A DNA stretch of 8,393 nt. Source: Methanobacterium sp. (GTDB lineage Archaea > Methanobacteriota > Methanobacteria > Methanobacteriales > Methanobacteriaceae). The stretch covers positions 1-8,393 of the forward strand of contig JAHKLQ010000192.1 of assembly GCA_020854975.1 (NCBI GenBank). Reading direction: 5' to 3'. This document shows, piece by piece, positions 1 through 5,707 of this stretch; position 1 is the stretch's first letter; every line of letters begins with the position of its first letter. Below the pieces are notes generated by a model that was not told where the DNA came from, ran no database searches, and was given only the letters and a program-made list of their open reading frames with translations. Both the position numbers and the translations under genes were made by a program.

Positions 1-1533
1 ATGTTTAACAGGATCCTGTGAATAATGATAAAGAGCATAACTTATAGCCCGGGTCTGACTGGAATCAACCAATTGCTCTACCTGAGATAAATCAATAATT
101 TCAGGACCAATCATCAGTGTGGAAACACCTCTACTATCAAGTTTCAATCTTCTCCCTTTATAAGGCTTGATGGATTCAGGAACCAGGTAACGTTGATGAT
201 AATGAAATTCACCGGCTGCTTCTTTGATCCGGTTAAGAGGCATTTCCTCGGCAACTCGCTGCGCCTCCTCTGTAACATCATACGGCTGGTAATGGTCCAT
301 CATAATCACGGTGTCAGCTACCTGGAAATAATCACCAGACCCACCCATCACCAAAATGGTGGAAACTCCCTGTTCATCATAAAGCTCCTGAACCCTATCA
401 ATAAATGGAGTAATGGGTTCCTTATCTTTGGAAACCAGACGCTGCATTCTTTCATCACGAATCATGAAATTAGTTGCTGAAGTATCCTCATCAAACAGGA
501 GTAGTTTCGAACCAGCTTCCAAGGCTTCGATGATGTTGGCAGCTTGAGAAGTGGAACCCGATGCATTTTCAGTGGAAAAGTCATGAGTATCACCAATACC
601 AGGAGGGTGATGTATAAAACTGTTCACATCCACTTTTTCAATGCGACGACCATCTTCAGCCCGGATTTTAACAGCATCATCCCGGGTGACCACCATCTCC
701 CGTCCATCTCCAGGAACATGATTATACACTCCCAGTTCAACCGCCCGTAGTAAAGTTGATTTACCATGATATCCTCCACCAACAATAAGATTCACACCTT
801 CAGGAATTCCCATACCAGTTACCAGTCCATGGTGGAGTGTTTCTAAAGAAATTCTGAGTGAAGGTGGAGATTGAAAGGTTACAGCATTCACCATAGCCCT
901 ATCTGAAACTCCACTCTCCCGGGGAAGAACGGAACCATCAGCAATGAAAGCCACTAAACCCTGGTCTCTTAGCTGGTTACGAAGATGTTCAGCATCTTCA
1001 AAGCTTTCCACATGGCCAACTAATTCCGATTCTGGGAGGTTACCATATAAACAGGAGCTTTCCACCAACTTAGGTAAAACTTCCACTAAGATCCTTTGAG
1101 CTTCATTACCCATTATCCTCCTACCGCGAGCTGGTAACCCTAATTGAAAACGTATTTCAAGACTATGGGGGTTGATATTAACACAGCTACGCTCAAGGAT
1201 CTCCTGACTGCCCGCATCAATACGCAACACCCCACTTTTCCCACTTCCACGCCTATCACCTAAGAATTTTCTTATAGCATTTCGGAAGGCTCTGGAAATA
1301 TAATCTTCCAGTGCAATCTTACGGGCAGGGTTTTCATATAACTTTAGGGGAAATGAAACATCAGCAACTTCCACCCGCATCAGAGATGGACTGGCAAAGG
1401 GATCCCTCTGCACATGGTCAATATAAAGAGAAAAAAGCCCAAAATCATAGCTACCTTTCAAATCCAGATAGGCTTTATATCCTCTACCATCAATCCGTTT
1501 CAGGATGGAAATCAGTTTTTCTTCATTTTCCAT
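1..1533 (-). CDS. Predicted ATPase of the ABC class (3' end cut by window)
   Basis: Reading the minus strand from ATG at 1533 gives 511 codons with no stop to the window edge. The protein begins MENEEKLISILKRIDGRG and has the N-terminal IDGRGYKAYxDLKGxYDF and IDHVQxDPFASPS signatures of the 'predicted ATPase of the ABC class' family (ABC_ATPase, related to trypanosome MRB1590). Walker A is GGGYHGKST at residues 252-260, a signature-like ASGSTSQ lies at 324-330, and Walker B is LLLFDED at 344-350 with catalytic-type D348/E349. Family members are usually about 550-570 residues, so roughly 50 C-terminal residues lie outside the window. No membrane segments or transporter partner are seen, so it is probably a soluble ATPase and not a transporter subunit. 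The cellular role is not established; nucleic-acid binding is suggested only by MRB1590. The upstream SD is weak (GGGA about 10 bases before ATG). It is divergent from the phosphatase gene. Family assignment is firm, function unknown. Confidence 0.93.
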   Translation of the reverse strand, partial: MENEEKLISILKRIDGRGYKAYLDLKGSYDFGLFSLYIDHVQRDPFASPSLMRVEVADVSFPLKLYENPARKIALEDYISRAFRNAIRKFLGDRRGSGKSGVLRIDAGSQEILERSCVNINPHSLEIRFQLGLPARGRRIMGNEAQRILVEVLPKLVESSCLYGNLPESELVGHVESFEDAEHLRNQLRDQGLVAFIADGSVLPRESGVSDRAMVNAVTFQSPPSLRISLETLHHGLVTGMGIPEGVNLIVGGGYHGKSTLLRAVELGVYNHVPGDGREMVVTRDDAVKIRAEDGRRIEKVDVNSFIHHPPGIGDTHDFSTENASGSTSQAANIIEALEAGSKLLLFDEDTSATNFMIRDERMQRLVSKDKEPITPFIDRVQELYDEQGVSTILVMGGSGDYFQVADTVIMMDHYQPYDVTEEAQRVAEEMPLNRIKEAAGEFHYHQRYLVPESIKPYKGRRLKLDSRGVSTLMIGPEIIDLSQVEQLVDSSQTRAISYALYHYSQDPVKH

Positions 1534-1596
1534 GTTAATTTCCCGAGTTTATTAGGTTAGCTCCATGTATGGTGAAAAACTTTGGAGTATTAGTGA

Positions 1597-1606
1597 AAAT
1601 ATAAAG
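1597..1606 (-). promoter_or_regulatory. Possible TATA box for the ABC-class ATPase gene
   Basis: On the minus strand these bases read TTTATATTTT, close to the archaeal box A. A start about 25 bases downstream would fall near 1576 and give a leader of roughly 40 bases before the ATG at 1533. The whole area is so AT-rich that such matches arise by chance, so this is only a candidate. Confidence 0.3.
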
Positions 1607-1616
1607 TAAATATATT

Positions 1617-1645
1617 AATTAAATTATTTATAAATTAAATTATTT
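1617..1645. repeat. 16-base-period direct repeat in AT-rich spacer
   Basis: The 13-mer AATTAAATTATTT occurs at 1617-1629 and again at 1633-1645. It lies in the middle of the divergent spacer between the ATPase and phosphatase genes. It may be a regulator or histone-positioning site, or simple low-complexity drift; nothing in the sequence decides between these. Confidence 0.4.
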
Positions 1646-1736
1646 CAATTAAACCATTCTTATCGTGCTAAATTAGTTTTATATGAGTTAATTATCAGTG
1701 TTGCATTCTGTTAAAATTAATTTTTTTCTAAACCCC

Positions 1737-1796
1737 TTTTTTAACAATTCTCTGTTTTTTAACTAATTCTCAGTTTATATAGAAGCCTTTTTTAAC
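1737..1796 (+). repeat. Tandem TTTTTTAAC repeats around the phosphatase promoter
   Basis: Two adjacent near-copies, TTTTTTAACAATTCTCTG (1737-1754) and TTTTTTAACTAATTCTCAG (1755-1773), differ by one inserted base and one substitution. The core TTTTTTAAC recurs a third time at 1788-1796. The second copy ends directly against the TATA box at 1774-1781, and the third copy lies between the box and the expected start site. This arrangement looks like an operator array, although T-runs also act in archaeal termination. Confidence 0.55.
1774..1781 (+). promoter_or_regulatory. TATA box for the 5TM/PP2C phosphatase gene
   Basis: TTTATATA matches the methanogen box A consensus exactly. The expected start near 1803 would give a leader of about 95 bases. 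Weaker alternatives closer to the gene are TTTATATT at 1809-1816 and TTAATATAA around 1847-1855, the latter giving a leader of about 20 bases. The box is flanked by TTTTTTAAC repeats. Confidence 0.45.
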
Positions 1797-1881
1797 ATCT
1801 AAAAATAATTTATATTGGTAATTACTTTCACACATCACTTAATTAATTAATATAACTCATATAGCTATGAATCTATTTGAA

Positions 1882-1887
1882 AGGGAG
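1882..1887 (+). promoter_or_regulatory. Ribosome binding site favouring the GTG 1898 start
   Basis: AGGGAG contains GGAG, complementary to CUCC at the 3' end of archaeal 16S rRNA, and lies 10 bases before GTG 1898. It would lie inside the coding region if TTG 1877 were used, which is why the shorter protein is preferred. Confidence 0.5.
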
Positions 1888-1897
1888 TTTTGGGAAA

Positions 1898-3400
1898 GTG
1901 TCAAAAATCACATTTGCTCAGCGGATTAGGAAGATCAGAGATTACATGACCGGAGATGAAGAAGTTCCTATAATGTATATTCATGCCATTATGGCCATTG
2001 TGGGTAGTGTGAGTGTTCTCATGATCCTGGAATTCGGGGAACTGCCCATGTCTAATGTGCAACACAGTCTCCTGGTCCTGATAGAGAAAGCATGTGTAAT
2101 AGTGGTCATAGCCTATGTGGTCAGTCGTTTAAAAGTATTCAGTGATGTTCTGGATGGAAAATTCACCCTAAAAAATCAGGCTATCCTTATTCTTATTTTT
2201 GGAGCCATATCTATCTTCGGAACCTATTCAGGGGTGGATGTTTTCGGAGCCATGGCTAATGTCCGAGACTTAGGCCCCATGGTAGCAGGTCTCATTGGCG
2301 GACCTATCATAGGGCTAGGTGCAGGTCTCATTGGTGGACTCTATCGTTTAAGTCTGGGAGGTTTCACTGCAATACCCTGTGCAATATCCACCATCCTGTC
2401 TGGCTTATTAGCCGGTTTGATCTTTATTATCAACAAGCGTCGTTTTGTGGGAATATTCTGGGCAGTGGTATTCGCAGTTTTAATGGAATCATTGCATATG
2501 CTAATAACTTTGGCAATAGCCAGACCATATTCCCAGGCTTTAGCAGTGGTGGAAGAGCTAACAGTCCCCATGATCGTTTCCAACGCTATTGGGGTTTTTA
2601 TCTTTGCTTTTATAATATCTAACCTGTTGAGAGAGAAAGAAACTGAAAAAGAACGTGACTTATACTTTGATGAGTTGGAACGGAAAAAACATGAGTTAAA
2701 GGTGGCTAGTAAAATTCAGAAAAGTTTCCTACCTGAAAAACTGCCAGTTATACCCGGTTTTGATGTTGCAGCACTTAACATTCCTGCCCATGAAGTAGGT
2801 GGTGATTTTTATGATTTCATACCCATATCCCAGGAAAAAGTTGGTGTGGTAATTGCAGATGTGGCTGGTGATAGTTTCCCAGCATCATTGTTAATGGCCC
2901 TTTCTCAAACTATTATCCGGGGAGAAGCAAAGCAACAAGATCCACCCAGCCTAATGAAGTATCTTAATAATCTTATCTCAGTGGATATTGGGCCAGATAT
3001 ACTAATCAAAATTTTATACGGTGAATTAAACATTAAAAAAGGATGTTTCACCTATGTGAATGCAGCACACCTCCCTCCACTCCTTTTCAGGGACAGTACA
3101 AAAGAATTAGAAGAACTATATAAAGGAACTAAATCACTGGGGCGGATGGGGGAAATTGAACTCGAGGAGCATGAAGTAAAAATGGAAAAGGGTGATGTAT
3201 TACTATTTTACACAGATGGACTTATTGAAGCTTTAGATAACTCTGATGGTTCTGGTGAAGAATTATTACGTGAAATAATAAGTCAGGACCATGATCTGTC
3301 ACCTTCCCAGATGATTGAAAATATAAAATCTAAAGCTCTAAAATCTGAAATGAATCCAGACGATTTGATTCTTGCAATTTTAAAGGCAAATATGTCATAA
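1898..3400 (+). CDS. Membrane sensor with SpoIIE/RsbU-type PP2C phosphatase domain
   Basis: A 500-residue protein (numbered from GTG 1898) with about six to seven hydrophobic segments in residues 24-243, then a charged coiled-coil-like linker (about 244-275) and a C-terminal PP2C domain (about 276-500). The membrane part carries the NVRDLGPMVAGLIGGPIIGL and GLYRLSLGGFTAIPC signatures of the LytS/YhcK 5TM receptor family. The phosphatase has GGDFYD at 301-306, IADVAGD at 319-325, NAAH at 388-391, YTDG at 438-441 and a terminal PDD at 487-489, so the metal-binding acidic residues are present. The family dephosphorylates serine or threonine, usually on STAS-domain regulators; here no STAS or RsbW-like kinase gene is adjacent. 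GTG 1898 is preferred because GGAG at 1884-1887 sits 10 bases upstream; the in-frame TTG at 1877 would add seven residues and lacks such a site. The ligand is unknown. Domain calls are strong; the signalling partner is an inference. Confidence 0.93.
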   Translation: MSKITFAQRIRKIRDYMTGDEEVPIMYIHAIMAIVGSVSVLMILEFGELPMSNVQHSLLVLIEKACVIVVIAYVVSRLKVFSDVLDGKFTLKNQAILILIFGAISIFGTYSGVDVFGAMANVRDLGPMVAGLIGGPIIGLGAGLIGGLYRLSLGGFTAIPCAISTILSGLLAGLIFIINKRRFVGIFWAVVFAVLMESLHMLITLAIARPYSQALAVVEELTVPMIVSNAIGVFIFAFIISNLLREKETEKERDLYFDELERKKHELKVASKIQKSFLPEKLPVIPGFDVAALNIPAHEVGGDFYDFIPISQEKVGVVIADVAGDSFPASLLMALSQTIIRGEAKQQDPPSLMKYLNNLISVDIGPDILIKILYGELNIKKGCFTYVNAAHLPPLLFRDSTKELEELYKGTKSLGRMGEIELEEHEVKMEKGDVLLFYTDGLIEALDNSDGSGEELLREIISQDHDLSPSQMIENIKSKALKSEMNPDDLILAILKANMS

Positions 3401-3409
3401 TCCACTCTG

Positions 3410-3964
3410 TTAAACTAAATTTTCCAACAGAATCTTAAGTCCAATTCCTATTAAAATAACACCACCCAGTACTTCGATTTTTCCTTCAAACAGATGTCCA
3501 ACCCTTTTACCAATGTAGACTCCTATGAATGATAATGCGAAGGTCACCAGACCAATTATTAGGATAGGTAAAAGAATAGGGGTGTTTAAAAAGGCGAAGC
3601 TCACTCCCACAGCAAAAGCATCAATACTGGTGGCAATGGAAAGTACTAGAATGTCTTTAATGGAGAAAATCTGGCATATTTCATCTTCTTCAGCATGGGA
3701 TAATCCTTCATAAACCATTTTTCCCCCAATAATCAGTAAAAGAATGAAGGCAATCCAGGGGGCCCATAGTTTAACCAGCACAGCTAATTGTTCCCCAGCC
3801 AACCAACCCGCCACTGGCATTAGAGCCTGAAATACTCCGAAAAATAGGGCAATAATAAAGGCATACTTCAGGTTACATTTGAGAATCATTCCCCGGGTAA
3901 TGGAAACACTGAAAGAATCCATGGCCAGACCAACAGCCAGGAAAAACATTGAGAAAACATCCAT
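3410..3964 (-). CDS. mntP: MntP-type manganese efflux pump
   Basis: A 184-residue protein of the usual MntP (formerly DUF204/YebN) length with about six hydrophobic segments. The two family halves are visible: GLAMDSFSVSITRG near residues 12-25 with D16, and ATSIDAFAVGVSFA near 111-124 with D115. These acidic residues correspond to membrane aspartates essential in the E. coli pump. GVFQALMPVAGW (43-54), GGKMVYE (80-86) and SFIGVYIGKRVG (145-156) are further conserved stretches. The family exports Mn2+ and protects against manganese excess. ATG at 3964 is chosen because AGGA lies seven bases upstream; the in-frame TTG at 3970 is only one base from that site. It converges on the phosphatase gene with nine bases between stops and no T-run between them, so the transcripts probably overlap. 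No manganese riboswitch was recognised upstream. Confidence 0.94.
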   Translation of the reverse strand: MDVFSMFFLAVGLAMDSFSVSITRGMILKCNLKYAFIIALFFGVFQALMPVAGWLAGEQLAVLVKLWAPWIAFILLLIIGGKMVYEGLSHAEEDEICQIFSIKDILVLSIATSIDAFAVGVSFAFLNTPILLPILIIGLVTFALSFIGVYIGKRVGHLFEGKIEVLGGVILIGIGLKILLENLV

Positions 3965-3983
3965 AATCAATTCCTGTTTATCC

Positions 3984-3993
3984 TTATTTATAT
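3984..3993 (-). promoter_or_regulatory. Possible TATA box close to mntP
   Basis: The minus strand reads ATATAAATAA here, only about 20 bases before the ATG. A start 25 bases downstream would make the mRNA nearly leaderless, which conflicts with the AGGA site between the box and the ATG. An alternative with a leader of about 70 bases is TATTTAAA near 4058-4065 on the same strand. Confidence 0.3.
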
Positions 3994-4081
3994 GGTTATG
4001 GGATAATGATTCTAATATGATGCATATCTTCTTTTAAGATTCTTGTTGAGGCACTGTTTTAAATATCCAATTTAATAAACC

Positions 4082-4089
4082 TTTATATC
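4082..4089 (+). promoter_or_regulatory. Candidate TATA box for the TPR gene
   Basis: TTTATATC resembles box A. The predicted start near 4111 would give a leader of about 170 bases containing the imperfect repeats at 4161-4263. A weaker candidate, GAATATAAG near 4171-4179, would shorten the leader. Confidence 0.35.
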
Positions 4090-4160
4090 ATTACGAAGGG
4101 AGTAATAGGCATTGAAAGCATTGAGAAAATTTGATAAGCAGCAATTTAAACTATGATATG

Positions 4161-4263
4161 GATCAAAATAGAATATAAGATCAGATTGTTGATTGGGTAA
4201 GTTGAGATTATGGATTAGGTAAGATCAAATTATTGTCTGGTGAGATCAGATTAATTGATAAGC
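4161..4263 (+). repeat. Imperfect GATCAnATT repeats upstream of the TPR gene
   Basis: The motif GATCA followed by an A/T-rich tail recurs at 4161, 4179, 4223 and 4244, with a degenerate GATTA copy at 4206; spacings are 17-27 bases. The best pair is AGATCAGATT at 4178-4187 and 4243-4252. Units are loosely of the form AGATCAGATTrTTGATTrGG. They lie in the likely leader or promoter of the TPR gene and may be binding sites or a decayed tandem repeat. Confidence 0.4.
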
Positions 4264-4272
4264 TAAAATTAC

Positions 4273-4279
4273 AGGTGAT
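4273..4279 (+). promoter_or_regulatory. Strong ribosome binding site deciding the TTG start
   Basis: AGGTGAT is a seven-base match to the complement of the archaeal 16S rRNA 3' end and lies five bases before TTG 4285. No ATG or GTG in the right frame is similarly placed, so the TTG start is well supported. Confidence 0.7.
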
Positions 4280-4284
4280 GTTAA

Positions 4285-4947
4285 TTGAGTGCTGATAATT
4301 CCAATCTGGATAGCAAAACAAGTGATGGGAAAAAAAGACAGGATGCATTTCTTCAATTACTAAAAAGGGGTAATGAACTTTTCCAACAGGGAAATTATAA
4401 GGCTGCACTCCTATATTTTGATGATGCCCTGGAACTTAACCCGAACAATAGTAAGATATGGGATAGTCGTGGGGTGGCACTTTCACGTGTGGGACTTAAA
4501 GATGAAGCTCAGGAGTCTTTTGAGGTGGCTCTTGATCTTGAACCAGATAATGCCCGGGCATGGTCCAACCTGGGAGTATTATACGCAGCCCAGGGCCGGT
4601 TTGAGGAGGCCATTAATTCATTTGATCATTCACTGGAACTGGAAAATGAAAATGATGAGACATGGAATAATCGTGGAACAGCCCTGTTCAGTTTAGGAAA
4701 ATACAAAGAAGCTTTAGAATCATTCCACCATGCCACACACTTAAATCCTGAAAATGCTCCTGCATGGGCTGGTAAAGGATCAGCGCATCGTTTTTTAGGG
4801 GAATATAAAGAAGCTATAGAATCATTGGAGAAGTTTATTAAAATTGCTTCACCCACCCTTTCTCCCCAAGTTGAAGAAGCATGGGCTCTAATTTTTGAGT
4901 TGAAAATGAAAATTATTGAAGAAAATAATCCAGATGACTCAGATTAA
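4285..4947 (+). CDS. Tetratricopeptide repeat (TPR) protein
   Basis: A 220-residue protein made of five consecutive 34-residue TPR units at about residues 21-54, 55-88, 89-122, 123-156 and 157-190. They show the usual pattern (GNELFQQGNYKAALLYFDDALELNPNN; AWSNLGVLYAAQGRFEEAI; TWNNRGTALFSLGKYKEAL). The last is followed by a capping helix and an acidic tail ending PDDSD. There is no signal peptide, membrane segment or catalytic domain, so it is probably a soluble cytoplasmic scaffold for protein-protein contacts. Such TPR proteins are abundant in Methanobacteriales and their partners are mostly unknown. It starts with TTG, supported by the site at 4273-4279. It is divergent from mntP and followed by a long gap, so it is probably transcribed alone. 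The fold is certain; no specific function can be given. Confidence 0.92.
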   Translation: MSADNSNLDSKTSDGKKRQDAFLQLLKRGNELFQQGNYKAALLYFDDALELNPNNSKIWDSRGVALSRVGLKDEAQESFEVALDLEPDNARAWSNLGVLYAAQGRFEEAINSFDHSLELENENDETWNNRGTALFSLGKYKEALESFHHATHLNPENAPAWAGKGSAHRFLGEYKEAIESLEKFIKIASPTLSPQVEEAWALIFELKMKIIEENNPDDSD

Positions 4948-4974
4948 CCAGGAAAATGAGTTATAATATATTAG

Positions 4975-5008
4975 TTATGTAGATATGGGATATTTATGTA
5001 GATCTGGG
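4975..5008 (+). repeat. 19-base-period direct repeat after the TPR gene
   Basis: TTATGTAGATATGGG (4975-4989) and TTATGTAGATCTGGG (4994-5008) match at 14 of 15 positions with a period of 19. A looser third echo (ATGTAGGATTAAGATGTGGG) follows near 5040-5059. It lies 28 bases after the TPR stop codon. Function unknown. Confidence 0.5.
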
Positions 5009-5107
5009 CTTAATTCGAGACTATAAAAATTGATTTTAAATGTAGGATTAAGATGTGGGTTGATTCTGCGTGTAATATCAATAATTAAAAAAATAATATT
5101 AATATAA

Positions 5108-5168
5108 GCTTCCAGAGATAAGAAAGGGGGTTTGTAGGGGGGAAAAATGGCTTCAAATCTCTGGAAGC
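5108..5168 (+). other. 12-bp inverted repeat enclosing a G-rich loop
   Basis: GCTTCCAGAGAT (5108-5119) is exactly complementary to ATCTCTGGAAGC (5157-5168), leaving a 37-base loop. The loop contains GGGGG at 5126-5130 and GGGGGG at 5137-5142 separated by TTTGTA. A TATA-like CTATAAAAAT at 5021-5030 could drive a transcript through it. It could be part of a structured small RNA, a regulatory leader, or the remnant of a small mobile element with terminal inverted repeats; no target-site duplication is visible at its edges. No known RNA family was recognised. Confidence 0.55.
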
Positions 5169-5235
5169 ATGTTTCTAGTTCCAACCGAAAAGTAGAGTTA
5201 AATGTAGGTTAGAACCTAGAGGGGGGTTTGATGGG
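5126..5235 (+). repeat. Repeated G-rich motif GGGGGTTTGnnGGG
   Basis: The motif occurs as GGGGG-TTTGTA-GGGGGG at 5126-5142 and GGGGGG-TTTGAT-GGG at 5221-5235. The first copy sits in the loop of the 5108-5168 stem, the second after the palindrome at 5205-5218. G-runs this long stand out in such an AT-rich spacer. Confidence 0.5.
5205..5218. repeat. Palindrome TAGGTTAGAACCTA
   Basis: TAGGTT and AACCTA are perfect reverse complements around a central AG. The spacing suits a dimeric DNA-binding protein better than an RNA hairpin, which would have only a two-base loop. A related TCTAGTTCC at 5174-5182 could alternatively pair with parts of the right arm (GAACCTAGA). Confidence 0.4.
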
Positions 5236-5257
5236 TGTAGTATACTCATAGTAATTG

Positions 5258-5273
5258 TCAGAGATATCCCTGA
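5258..5273. repeat. Near-palindrome TCAGaGATATCcCTGA
   Basis: All positions are self-complementary except one pair (A5262 against C5269). It is followed directly by TTTTT at 5274-5278. It may be an operator; the T-run also allows a terminator reading for any transcript coming from the left. Confidence 0.35.
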
Positions 5274-5301
5274 TTTTTCTATGTTTTGTCTACACTCAAA
5301 T

Positions 5302-5330
5302 GGTGTGTATTAACAACACCCTATATAAAG
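5302..5330 (+). promoter_or_regulatory. TATA box abutted by a small inverted repeat
   Basis: CTATATAAAG at 5321-5330 is a good archaeal TATA box. Immediately upstream, GGTGT (5302-5306) and ACACC (5316-5320) form an inverted repeat covering the position of the TFB recognition element. The predicted start near 5350 precedes the PPTase ATG by about 360 bases, so it would make either a long leader for the operon or a separate small RNA. Confidence 0.4.
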
Positions 5331-5338
5331 TTTTTGGT

Positions 5339-5345
5339 GGAGGTG
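5339..5345 (+). promoter_or_regulatory. Orphan Shine-Dalgarno sequence
   Basis: GGAGGTG matches the archaeal SD over seven bases. The nearest following ATG (5358) opens only a 19-codon frame, MGMSGTNGQIHLLLEYCQC, ending at TAA 5415-5417. This may be a leader peptide, a decayed gene start or chance; the predicted transcription start near 5350 would even exclude the SD. Confidence 0.3.
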
Positions 5346-5660
5346 TCTTTTAGATTAATGGGGATGAGTGGTACTAATGGACAAATACACCTACTACTTG
5401 AATATTGCCAGTGTTAACTTTAGATTAGCTATCCTTATTTTTATTAGACATGGATTATTCTCATATGATTTTGAGAAATTATTTATATTAGTTTATGAAA
5501 GTAATTAGTAACCTAAATTAAGACAATCCTCCTTATGAAAATTAAAATTTATTAAAATTCAAATTAGAGAAACTTCAAGAGAAAAACCAGGAAAAGATGC
5601 AAAAAAAATCAACTAACATTAAACAAATGATAGATAGCAAATATAATCCATGTTATTTTT

Positions 5661-5670
5661 TTTAAAATAT
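5661..5670 (+). promoter_or_regulatory. Candidate proximal promoter of the PPTase-NRPS operon
   Basis: TTTAAAATAT follows a T-run and lies about 40 bases before the PPTase ATG. A start near 5691 would leave a short leader containing GTGA at 5700-5703, four bases before ATG 5708. AAATATAAT near 5639-5647 is an alternative box. The AT-rich context makes both uncertain. Confidence 0.35.
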
Positions 5671-5707
5671 GGTAATTCATGAATCAAACATTATCTAAAG
5701 TGAGACA

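Larger units (their letters stand above)
4948..5707. other. 760-base gap without a convincing gene
   Basis: No reading frame here has both a good start and protein-like composition. The region holds a direct repeat, a stem with G-rich loop, a second G-rich motif, two palindromes, a TATA box with an inverted repeat and an orphan SD. From about 5420 to 5700 it becomes very AT-rich, with A- and T-runs, and probably carries the promoter of the PPTase-synthetase operon. It also marks the border between housekeeping-like genes and the peptide synthetase locus. Confidence 0.7.

Noticed and set aside
193..750. Plus-strand open frames at 193-480 and 544-750
   Set aside because: They lie opposite the ABC-class ATPase, whose motifs (Walker A, Walker B, SGSTSQ) read through both; their products look like antisense translations.
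1311..1538. Plus-strand 75-codon frame
   Set aside because: It is antisense to the conserved N-terminus of the ABC-class ATPase and has no protein-family resemblance.
2341..2583. Minus-strand 80-codon frame
   Set aside because: It is opposite the conserved 5TM sensor segment of the phosphatase gene.
4112..4156. 14-codon TTG frame after AGGGAG, upstream of the TPR gene
   Set aside because: Too short, non-ATG start, and no sign of conservation; noted only as a possible chance leader peptide.
3965..4284. Manganese riboswitch (yybP-ykoY type) upstream of mntP
   Set aside because: No matching helices or conserved loops could be recognised, and the region is AT-rich with little structure.
4373..4856. 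Frames overlapping the TPR gene (107 codons plus, 76 codons minus)
   Set aside because: They are out-of-frame shadows of a gene with five clear TPR units.
5108..5168. Insertion sequence or MITE ends
   Set aside because: The inverted repeat could be terminal repeats, but there is no flanking target duplication or transposase trace, so it is listed only as an inverted repeat.
4975..5184. Minus-strand 69-codon frame in the gap
   Set aside because: It starts beside the G-rich stem, crosses the direct repeats, has a proline run only because of the G-runs, and shows no ribosome binding site or family resemblance. It cannot be fully excluded.
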